Both the position numbers and the translations under genes were made by a program. From Hanleya hanleyi (lineage: Eukaryota; Mollusca; Polyplacophora; Lepidopleurida; Hanleyidae), in the NCBI GenBank assembly GCA_036873755.1, contig JAVTVY010018895.1:1-64000 (forward strand): DNA of 64,000 nucleotides. The letters run 5' to 3'. Under the pieces are notes generated by a model. That model saw only the letters and a program-made list of their open reading frames with translations. It did not search any database and had not been told where the DNA came from. This document shows, in pieces, positions 34,127 to 43,397 of this stretch (positions within the stretch are counted from its first letter, which is position 1; every line of letters begins with the position of its first letter).

Positions 34127-35846
34127 AACAAGCAGCCAGAGGATGCTAGGTCCCCCGCCAAAATGGCAGCAATATTTATAAGCGCTGTCGGTTTCAGAAG
34201 ATATTCATGAGGATGGCATCAGCTACTTCACAGGCGTCAGAAGCAGAGGGGTCTTTCCACCTTCCCAGGTTTTGAGATCAACTCAGAATGGCTGACTGAA
34301 TGTTGATTGCTACTGTAATATATTTTCTTTACCATGTAGCATGAAAATTATGTAACCGAAATGCAACCCCAAGAGAACTCATGGCATATTATCTGCAAAC
34401 TAAATTTGACAAGAATATGAAGGCATCCTCAACCTATTGCCCAGAAACCAAATTTAGACTTTGCCACAAGGAGTCACCACCTGTAGGTGCAAGCAGGCAA
34501 AACACAATCCCAAATGACATCTCATGTCATGGTATCAGCATATGAACTTTGAGACTCTGAAGAGGGGTCCTTAAGTTATTGCCGGTACTAGATGCCCACC
34601 GGTGTTCATGTTATTTGGGGCGGGTCACATACAAAATTTGAGAATAATCTGATGAGCAGTTGCCAAATTATTGCCCGGAAACAAATTTTTCCACCGGGAG
34701 ACGCCACCTGTAGGCAGAAGCGGAAAAAATACAATCCCAAGGAACATGGTATTATGGGGACATCTGCATACCAAATTTAAGGAAAAGAATCCGATGGGGG
34801 TCCTAAGTTATTGCCCAGAAACCAAATTTAGATTTTGATACCAGGTGACGCCACCTCTAGGCGCAAGTCAGTGAAATGCATCAAGCGACATCTTATGTCA
34901 CGGTACATTCTTACAAAATTTGAGAAGAATCCGATGGTCACAGGTCAGTTCTCAAGTTATTACCCAGAAACGAATTTGTGATGTTGCCACCAGGTGGCGC
35001 CACCTGTGAGTGCAAGTGAGCGAAAGGCAATCCCAAGCAACAGCTCCTGTCATGGTAAATGCATGCCAAATTTGAGAAGAATCCGATGAGCCGCAACGTT
35101 TCTCATGTTACCCAGAAAGTTATCACTTGCAGCATGGAATAATGGAATGAACTCTAGTGGCGCCACCTCCGGGTGGATTTTGCTGAACGCATCACCAACG
35201 GTGTTTTGTCGCAGGGAATGCATTTACCAAATTTCGAAGAAATCCGACAAATTGTTCGAAAGTTATCGCTCGCGAAGGATTTGAACAAACATGAACGGAC
35301 ATGCATTAAAGATTGGAACAAGACCCAGTGGCGCCACCTACAGGCGGATCTTGCTGAAACGTAATACCAGCGACGTCTTGTCGCAAAGAATACAGATGCC
35401 AAATTTCGGAGGAATCCGACAAAGCATTTAGGAGCTATCGCTACGCAGTATTTGCACGGACATGCACTAAATATTGGAACAAGACCCAGTGGCGCCACCT
35501 ACAGGCGGATCTTAATGAAACGTAATACCAACAGACGTCTTGTCGCAAAGAATGCAGATGCCAAATTTCGGAGGAATCCGACAAAGCATTTAGGAGTTAT
35601 CGCTTACGAAGTATTTGCACGGACATGCACTAAAGATTGGAACAAGACACAGTGGCGCCACCTACAGGCGGATCTTGCTGAAACGTAATACCAAGAGACG
35701 TCTTGTCGCAAAGAATGCAGATGCCAAATTTCGGAGGAATCCGACAAAGCATTTAGAAGTTATTGCTTACGAAGTATTTGCACGGACATGTCCGTGCGAA
35801 GCAAGAACCATTTTAAAGTCCCCGGCCGCGTTGCGGCGGGGGACAA
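34127..35846 (+). mobile_element. Repeat-unit element with subterminal inverted repeats, copy 1
   Basis: Starts AACAAGCAGCCAGAGG, with GTCCCCCGCC at 34150. A ~300-bp leader is followed by about nine units of ~150-170 bp. The early units are diverged (CCCAGAAACCAAATTTAGA ... CACCACCTGTAGG); the last ones are near identical (CAGTGGCGCCACCTACAGGC, GACGTCTTGTCGCAAAGAAT, CGGAGGAATCCGACAAAGC). The 3' end is a hairpin, 35818-35844, opening GTCCCCGGCC and closing GGCGGGGGAC, which complements the 5' GTCCCCCGCC. Subterminal inverted repeats plus a 3' hairpin and tandem ~160-bp units are hallmarks of Helentron-type non-autonomous elements such as pearl. No coding capacity; the open frames across the units are artefacts. 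Confidence 0.8.
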
Positions 35847-36024
35847 TAAGGCTGAACACGACGTTAAACCCTAACTCACACTCACTTCGAGGAGAGTGAT
35901 CAGAAGCTCTCCTAGAAAAAAAATTAGGTGTGTGATGGATAGTGACAGAGTGATCACTCAATCATACATCACTGTGCACTGTCTGACTGATATCAGGAGG
36001 CCTTCAATGATGGATGGTCAGTTA
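35847..36024. other. Spacer between two element copies, with SINE-like tail
   Basis: Begins AATAAGGCTGAACACGACGT, then TAAACCCTAACTCACACTCAC, a tail reminiscent of mollusc SINE ends, then a short unrelated stretch. Confidence 0.45.
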
Positions 36025-38115
36025 AACAAGCAGCCAGAGGATGCTAGGTCCCCCGCCAAAATGGCAGCAATATTTATAAGCGCTGTCGGTTTCAGAAGAT
36101 ATTCATGAGGATGGCAACAGCTACTTCACCATGTTCACAGGCGTAAGAAGCAGAGGGGTCCAGGTTTTGAGATCAACTCCGAATGGCTGACTGAATGTTG
36201 ATTGCTACTGTAATATATTTTCTTTACCATGTAGCATGAAAATTATGTAACTGAAATGCAACCCCAAGAGACAACTCATGGCATATTATCTGCAAACTAA
36301 ATTTGACAAGAATATGAAGGCATCCTCAACCTATTGCCCAGAAACCAAATTTAGACTTTGCCACAAGGAGTCACCACCTGTACATGTAGGTACAAGCAGG
36401 CAAAACACAATCCCAAATGACATCTCATGTCATGGTATCGGCATATGAACTTTGAGACTCTGAAGAGGGGTCCTCAAGTTATTGCCGGTACTAGATGCCC
36501 ACCGGTGTTCATGTTATTTGGGGCGGGTCACATATGAATACAAAATTTGAGAATAATCTGATGAGCAGTTGCCAAATTATTGCCCGGAAACAAATTTTTC
36601 CACCAGGAGACACCACCTGTAGGCAGAAGCGGGAAAAATACAATCCCAAGGAACATGGTATCGTGGGAACATCTGCATACCAAATTTGAGAAGAATCCGA
36701 TGGGGGTCCTAAGTTATTGCCCAGAAACCAAATTTAGATTTTGATACCAGGTGACGCCACCTCTAGGCGCAAGTCAGTGAAATGCATCAAGCGACATCTT
36801 ATGTCACGGTACATTCTTACAAAATTTGAGAAGAATCCGATGGTCACAGGTCAGTTCTCAAGTTATTACCCGGAAACGAATTTGTGATGTTGCCACCAGG
36901 TGGCGCCACCTGTGAGTGCAAGTGAGCGAAAGGCAATCCCAAGCAACAGCTCCTGTCATGGTAAATGCATGCCAAATTTGAGAAGAATCCGATGAGCCGC
37001 AACGTTTCTCATGTTACCCAGAAAGTTATCACTTGCAGCATGGAATAATGGAATGAACTCTAGTGGCGCCACCTCCGGGTGGATTTTGCTGAAACGCATC
37101 ACCAACGGTGTTTTGTCGCAGGGAATGCATTTACCAAATTTCGAAGAAATCCGACAAATTGTTCGAAAGTTATCGCTCGCGAAGGATTTGAACAAACATG
37201 AACGGACATGCATTAAAGATTGGAACAAGACCCAGTGGCGCCACCTACAGGCGGATCTTGCTGAAACGTAATACCAGCGACGTCTTGTCGCAAAGAATGC
37301 AGATGCCAAATTTCGGAGGAATCCGACAAAGCATTTAGGAGTTATCGCTTACGCAGTATTTGCACGGACATGCACTAAATATTGGAACAAGACCCAGTGG
37401 CGCCACCTACAGGCGGATCTTGCTGAAACGTAATACCAACAGACGTCTTGTCGCAAAGAATGCAGATGCCAAATTTTGGAGGAATCTGACAAAGCATTTA
37501 GGAGTTATCGCTTATGAAGCATTTGCACGAACATCCACGGACATGCACTAAAGATTGGAACAAGACCCAGTGGCGCCACCTACAGGCGGATCTTGCTGAA
37601 ACGTAATACCAACACACATCTTGTCGCAAAGAATGCAGATGCCAAATTTCGGAGGAATCCGACAAAGCATTTAGGAGTTATCGCTTACAAAGTATTTGCA
37701 CGGACATGCACTAAAGATTGGTACAAGACCCAGTGGCGCCACCTACAGGCGGATCTTGCTGAAACGTAATACCAAGAGACGTCTGGTCGCAAAGAATGCA
37801 GATGCCAAATTTCGGAGGAATCCGACAAAGCATTTAGGAGTTATCGCTTACGAAGTATTTGCACGGACATGCACGGACATGCACTAAAGATTGGAACAAG
37901 GCCCAGTGGCGCCACCTACAGGCGGATCTTGCTGAAACGTAATACCAACAGACGTCTTGTCGCAAAGAATGCAGATGCCAAATTTCGGAGGAATCCGACA
38001 AAGCATTTAGAAGTTATTGCTTACGAAGTATTTGCACGGACATGTCCGTGCATGCACGGACACATAGAAGCAAGAACCATTTTAAAGTCCCCGGCCGCGT
38101 TGCGGCGGGGGACAA
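36025..38115 (+). mobile_element. Repeat-unit element, copy 2 (direct orientation)
   Basis: Nearly identical to copy 1 from AACAAGCAGCCAGAGG through the leader and early units, with small indels such as an extra TACATG. It carries two more near-identical terminal units: GGCGCCACC landmarks at about 37063, 37231, 37397, 37569, 37732 and 37905, against four in copy 1. It ends in the same hairpin at 38087-38113. Just upstream of the hairpin, CACGGACATG is repeated and palindromic, a likely slippage hotspot. Confidence 0.8.
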
Positions 38116-38237
38116 CAAGAGAGAGATGACAGGCGGACTGAACCCTCATTCTTTTTAACTCCAGGTCTATATTATGCAGAATGAAAAAGTAATCTGAATG
38201 TTCGACAAACATCGATTTTACTATAATGTATGATGTT

Positions 38238-38357
38238 ACTTCCGGCGGTGTGCTACTCAGGCAAGAATCCTGTCCAAAAATCTGATTGGTGGTTTTCACT
38301 TCCGGCGGTGTGCTACTCAGGCAAAAATCTTGTTCGAAAATCCGATTGGTGGCTGGG
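38238..38357. repeat. 60-bp tandem duplication
   Basis: ACTTCCGGCGGTGTGCTACT then CAGGCAA(G/A)AATC occurs at 38238 and 38298, each followed by a TCYGATTGGTGG block. Confidence 0.85.
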
Positions 38358-39699
38358 GTATTACTATGCCCTACCACACGATGTGTATTAAAGGCAGTAA
38401 GGGAGCTTCTTGAAATTGGGGCATGCTAGGAACTGGCAAAAGGCATTCCAAACAGTGGCATGGTGTCCCGAGTTGGAACTCCTAGGCATCCTTTTTGGAA
38501 TTCGGCGGACAAAGGAGGCTTAGGCCATACCATGCAATGACACTGAGTGAACTTGGCAATTGGAACTCCTCTCCATCCAGATTAGAATATCAAACTGGCC
38601 ATGGTGTAACTCATTTAGATAATCGGCATGCCATTCCTATCAAGGAACTCATGCCCTAATTTCAAGAATCAGGACTTCGATTTTTCCTTTAAAACACGAT
38701 TACCCACACTTACCAGGAGGAGATAACTCTCCCAGTATCTCTGCATCCTTATTAAGAGGAGGTAACGCTCGCCTATCTGTATCAGTGTTTGAGCCCTCAT
38801 CTGTCATGTCCATGGGACACTCTCTCTGCAAATAAATAATAAATATGAGGTTACATTGACACATCACGACATCTATCCATGGGATGCTATTTTCTAAACT
38901 TATTCACAAGTTTAATAGCCACAAATGGAATTGCTTACACCAAACACACTAGGTGGCAGCACCATCTTGGTGGGGGAAAGCCAGAAAAGGGGGGGGGGGG
39001 TTACTGTTTAGGACATATTTCTGACAAACCAAAACTGATAGTTTGTGATGACATCACAAATAATTGTTTAGGCAGGCTAGTAATTTATGTCATTCCCAGT
39101 TCTACAGAACACAACATTTATTCTGCACATTTCACTCCACAAAACAAGAGCCGCAAGCTCACATATCCCATTTCCCCCATCAAATTTTCCCCAGTCAGAT
39201 GAGAAAAAATAAAAATAAAATACTAGTACTCATTTAACACATAAAAATAAATAAATAAATAGAACCTAATCTTGGAAAAATGAGTCAAGGTCAGTCAGCT
39301 CACTTCTGGATCATTGCCAGCTGCATACATGTACATACATGTACATACATGTACAAAATTTGGAAAGCCTGACTATAATTCTTCAAAATAGAACATAATA
39401 AACATAGAATGCCCTTATAAAAACTGGTCAAGGTTAGTCAACTTGGACAGACTTCACGTTCATCATCAGTTACATGTGTAATACGAATTTTGATAACCTA
39501 ACTATAATCATTCAAAGACTGTTGCAAAAACTAGAATTTGACTGTTTAAATTTCTGATCAATCACTAAACTACTGTTGTATGAATTTTGAGAGCCTGGTT
39601 ATAGTCCTTCCAGTGATATTCTGCTCCACACTGACTGTGGACAGAGGGATGTCTGTTAGAGATGGATGCCGCCGATCATCATGATGACATTAACTCTTG
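38358..39699. other. No gene recognised; simple repeats
   Basis: G-run near 38989-39001, AAAT repeats near 39241-39260 and a TACATGTACA microsatellite near 39327-39356. The 107-codon open frame 38879-39202 crosses the G-run and has no domain. Confidence 0.5.
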
Positions 39700-40135
39700 G
39701 TCAAATCAAAATCATTTACTTTGGGATTTTGGGCATACATGTACATGTACTTGCCTTGGAATACGATCAAAATCCACATCTCAGAATTGGAGTTCACAAT
39801 TTCTAACTTTTTCCACATTTTCTGGACCGGTGACCTTGACCTTTGTCTGACCTTCTGAACACAAGGTAAATAGGGTTTTTATCTGCCCAATATTCAAGGT
39901 AGACATCAAGTTTTGAACCAATTCTGGACATGGAACAGGAGATTTTCCATTTTTCACAGGTTCTCTGGCTTGAGTGAACTTGACTTTTGACCTTTTGATC
40001 TGAAAATCATATAAATTTCTTCTTTGCCCCATTGACACTATATACCCAATGGAACTGGAACTGGAGATTTCTCTCTTGTTTTGCAGATTTTTCCAGCCTA
40101 CATGTAAGTGACCTTGACCTTTGACCTTGAAATCA
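39700..40135. repeat. ~140-bp diverged tandem repeat with TGACCTTGACC cores
   Basis: GTGACCTTGACCTTTG-type cores recur near 39831, 39975 and 40109. Blocks such as GGAGATTT and TTTCTGGAC recur between them. The cores resemble direct repeats of the nuclear-receptor half-site AGGTCA; this may be coincidental to a repeat family. Confidence 0.55.
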
Positions 40136-40139
40136 ATGG

Positions 40140-40475
40140 CAAGAAAATGAAAAATTTGAAAATGAATTTTCCTATTTCTAAGCTTAAACTTACCTTCACA
40201 TACCTTATTGCTATTGTGTTGCTACGCCACAGAACCAAAAGAAATAGCCCTGTAATGCCCAATGCCCATGCGCGAGTACCCAGAACCCTCTCTGTCTGAC
40301 CACGTGACTTCCTTCTTTCCTATTCAATCGCAAAATAACCCATCAGCGGGGAGGCTGGGTGGGCCTTCACGGTATGTGAAGGTACATGTAAGTTTAAGCT
40401 TAGAAATAGGAAAATTGATTTTCAAATTTTTCATATTTCTTGCGCTGTAAAACTTACCTTCACATACCTTATTGC
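40140..40475. repeat. DIRS-like terminal repeat cluster (left end)
   Basis: CTTACCTTCACATACCTTAT occurs at about 40190 and again at about 40452, with an inverted GGTATGTGAAGG at 40371. The segment TTTCCTATTTCTAAGCTTAA (about 40165) is inverted near 40395. The block CCACAGAACCAAAAGAAATA to CCAGAACCCT near 40228-40292 recurs inverted at about 51935-52000. Inverted ends plus an internal complementary copy are the termini expected of a DIRS element. Confidence 0.65.
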
Positions 40476-40640
40476 TAGAATATCATAGCAGGAGGAGGGA
40501 AATAGTGGTCAAAACAGAAAAGGTCTCAAGCATAGGCGAATGATAAAACAGGAGTCAGCGAGGTAACCGAGTACCATAAAGACATGTAGCGTGACGGTAT
40601 GGCCATCGATATAATCACCCCATGTCCCATCTTTGAAGCA

Positions 40641-41267
40641 TCAAATCCCGGAGGTAGTTTCATCCTCTGGTGTGCAGGAATGATGCCACCGGGTTAAAAA
40701 CTCTGGTGAAGACCCAGGGGGACGTGGATAGTCAGAAAGGGAGCACAAGTAACTGGAACTTCTGGTTGCCAACCAGGAAGCGCAGATACTTGTGATGAGC
40801 CTTGTAGATCGGAACATGCAGATATGCATCTTGGAGGTCGAGACATCATCCAGTCCCCTTGTGACAGAGCCGAACGAATAGACTGGAACGACTCCATCCG
40901 GAAATGAGGAGAAGTCCTTGTTTAACCGACGTAGGTTGATGACTATGCGCATCTCAGTGGTTTTCTTCTTGGGGACCAGGAACACCGGAGAATAAAAGCC
41001 CGGGGACATATCGTTTGGCGGAAGTTCTATAGCTGCACCCTTCTCTACCAACTTGTCCACGGACCTCTGAATCTCCATCAGGTGCTCCCGACGCACAGGA
41101 ATTTGAGACGACTTGGGTGACGAAGTCAGCAGCAACGTGCGGTCTCGCCATGCAGAATGAACATCTGCATGGCCCGCGCCCTCATTTCTTGGGAGCTTTA
41201 ATAGCGGACTTCCCTTTCCCGCTTCCACGTTTAGAGTGGCCGCTCCCCCCTCCCTAAGAACCTCCAC
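40641..41267 (-). pseudogene. DIRS-like reverse transcriptase, truncated and frameshifted
   Basis: Encodes VRREHLMEIQRSVDKLVEK, SPGFYSPVFLVPKKK and MRIVINLRRLNKDF, the N-terminal fingers of a DIRS-type RT. The reading frame then breaks: ESFQSIRSALSQGDWMMS continues in a different frame (40897-40694). The catalytic palm and all of RNase H are missing. Downstream, the sequence runs into the terminal repeats at 40475. It lies on the 3' side of the recombinase fragment (41295-42487, same strand). Non-functional. Confidence 0.8.
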
Positions 41268-41294
41268 CTGATTTCAAAGAGAAGGTCGCATCCT

Positions 41295-42487
41295 TTATGG
41301 TACCAGCACCGGAAGAAGAACTTGAAGAAGCTTTCTTTCGCTTCCTCTGTTGTGGTACAAAATAGGAGCGCGTGGTCCTGACAGCGGAAATTTCATTCTG
41401 CAGCACTGGGAGAATACCCGCAAACAGAAATCCCAGAGGTACTGTGATACAAAGGTTACGTTACTCCTCCAGTAACAGGCCCTCATGATGTCTGACATGG
41501 ATCTATTGGTCCATAGAGGCCAGGATTTCGCCATGGCCCTGATCTCATGGGCGGAGACCTTGGATAAGGTAGTTACCTTAAATGGTACGTCCGTATACGC
41601 CAAACGAATGGTTTTGGAAAGCCAGGCAGATATGGTATTCTTGGATATCTCCTGCTTTGCAGAGGGCCCAAAAGGGATGAATAGACGCACCCACCCGGCT
41701 CTCATATGCTCCACACGGGCCAGGTAGCAGGAGAGAGCTCTGACGGGGCACATGACTCTGTTGTCATCAGGATGTTGGACAGAGCCGGGATGACCAACTC
41801 TCGCGGAAGATTGTCTTAGAGTAACTGGTTCTTGGCAACAAACTCCGGGAGAGTAGATAAAGCCACCCAGGTCCACTCAGGGTTGTATCTCAAAGACCTG
41901 AAGTCCAAGTCATGGATTTCTGATACGCGGCCGGCAGATGCAAAGGCGATCAGAAAGACTGTCTTGTAGGAGAGAAACTTCATCTCACACGTGCCGATGG
42001 GTTCGAAGGGCGGCGAGGACAGGTGCCTAAGAACCAGAGCCAAATTCCATTTAGGAAGCTGCGGCATCGGAGTAGGCCTCTCCACCCGAAAGGAATGAAG
42101 AAGGGCGGAAAGGTTGACGTCGAGTGATGGGTTGACACCTGTGGTCAATTGAAGTACCCTAGCGATAGCAGACCGTGGCCGGAACAAGCTTTCATGAAAC
42201 AGATGCAAAAGGAAGTCCGCTACCTGCTGAACAGAGGCAGAGGTTGGAACAATTCCACGTCCAAAACACCAGGTAGCGAAAGTCTTCCACTTGTTCTGGT
42301 ACACCGCAGTCGTTGATGCTCTGGTGGACCGGACGATCCTTTCGGACGCTTCGACAGAAAATCCAGCCTCAACGAGCTGATGCTGGAGCACTTGAACACG
42401 GTTAGTTGAAATAGACCGGGATTCGAGTGGTACAGGCTGGATCTCGGCTGACAAGGCAGGTTCCACCATAGTATTAGCCAGCCACAC
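41295..42487 (-). pseudogene. DIRS-like tyrosine recombinase, frameshifted
   Basis: Two overlapping frames (42487-41816 and 41876-41295) together give a phage-integrase-type recombinase. The N-terminal half has TAVYQNKWKTFATWC and LLHLFHE. The box I arginine is in FASAGRVSEIHDL (near 41945). After the frame break near 41830-41870 come VSAHEIRAMAKSW, which supplies the HxxR motif (near 41540), and TFVSQYLWDF with the candidate nucleophile tyrosine (near 41440). It would have catalysed integration of the circular DNA intermediate. At least one frameshift makes this copy inactive as it stands. The plus-strand Gypsy element begins within 100 bp of its N-terminus. Confidence 0.8.
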
Positions 42488-42585
42488 GTCTTCCCGTCTT
42501 TGAGACGGGCAGTCAGTCAGTGAGACGCTGAGACGGGCGGTGACAAACTGAGACGGGCACTCATAATTATTGTATTGAAACCCCT
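42488..42585. other. Junction between DIRS remnant and Gypsy, GAGACGGGC repeats
   Basis: The word GAGACGGGC occurs three times, with further partial copies, in about 60 bp. No Gypsy 5' LTR is present here, so the Gypsy element is 5'-truncated or the junction was rearranged. Confidence 0.5.
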
Positions 42586-43383
42586 ATGCACGAGACAGGA
42601 AGGATGTCCGACATCACAAGACGAGACGGTGTGCTTTCCAAAGACAAAATAATATTAAAAGAACGTAGAATCCCAAACGTGGCTGTTGTATTTGTTATGG
42701 ATTGTTGGACATCGACCACGTGGAAATCCCTTCGTCTGGAAGAAATCCAAGGCATGCATTTTAAGACGAGGGCAACCCCGTTCCTAAAGGTTTTCTCAAA
42801 TCATCTGACACGCCCGTGGATTTTCCAACCCACTGTATACTATGCAGTGTACGGCATAAGTAAGCAACTGAGAATGTGGTCTCTCAGCTCTCTGCACAGG
42901 GGTACTACGATATCATTTCTGAACAAATTAATCTATCTGCACAGAGATTGGTTTTACTCTGGGAGAGAATTGCAAAGCGGCAAGATGTCAAAACGAACGA
43001 GGTCTTTTATTGATAGATTTCTTCAGAAAGAAAAATTGATAGATTTCTTCAGAAAGAAAAAGGGTGTTACAATTCATTCTGCTAATGTAGCTGAGGTTCA
43101 AAGTCGTGAGGCTGAATGGAAACACACTGCAATACAGCTACAACAGCAGCTGGATGATCTAAAGAAACAGAAGAAGGCTAAAGAAATAGAAACAGAACTT
43201 ACCAAATCTGATCACCACTCTGGCGGGAGTAAGGGAAATAAAAGTAAGGGTCGGAAATCATTCTGTTACCGCTGTGGTTTGGACGGTCACATGGCTTACA
43301 GCTGTCAAAACCCATCCAACTCCGAAAAGGTACAAAGCCGACTACTGAACAGTACCAAACAAGTCAATCAGACAAAAAACTAG
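42586..43383 (+). CDS. Ty3/Gypsy gag-like open frame with CCHC knuckle
   Basis: 265 codons. The C-terminal 100 residues are clearly nucleocapsid: a basic, Lys-rich, coiled-coil-prone stretch (QQQLDDLKKQKKAKE), then CYRCGLDGHMAYSC, a perfect CX2CX4HX4C zinc knuckle. The N-terminal 130 residues (PNVAVVFVMDCWTSTTWKS and onward) do not resemble a capsid I know, so the start may be a fusion with foreign sequence. A 27-bp exact duplication encodes IDRFLQKEK / IDFFRKKKG around residues 142-158. The frame ends TAG at 43381-43383, directly after a slippery heptamer, and pol follows in the -1 frame. Confidence 0.65.
   Translation: MHETGRMSDITRRDGVLSKDKIILKERRIPNVAVVFVMDCWTSTTWKSLRLEEIQGMHFKTRATPFLKVFSNHLTRPWIFQPTVYYAVYGISKQLRMWSLSSLHRGTTISFLNKLIYLHRDWFYSGRELQSGKMSKRTRSFIDRFLQKEKLIDFFRKKKGVTIHSANVAEVQSREAEWKHTAIQLQQQLDDLKKQKKAKEIETELTKSDHHSGGSKGNKSKGRKSFCYRCGLDGHMAYSCQNPSNSEKVQSRLLNSTKQVNQTKN
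43374..43380 (+). promoter_or_regulatory. -1 ribosomal frameshift heptamer A AAA AAC
   Basis: In the gag frame the codons are ACA AAA AAC TAG. The heptamer A AAA AAC obeys the X XXY YYZ rule and sits immediately before the gag stop. The pol frame is exactly -1 and open across the site. The GC-rich stretch after it (CAGGC ... GCCTG near 43386-43417) could form the stimulatory stem. Confidence 0.8.
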
Positions 43384-43397
43384 GTCAGGCGACCGAG

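Noticed and set aside
35154..37309. Several 80-118 codon open frames on both strands between 35.1 and 38.1 kb
   Set aside because: They are translations of the ~165-bp repeat units of the two element copies and appear on both strands; repetition, not coding constraint, keeps them open.
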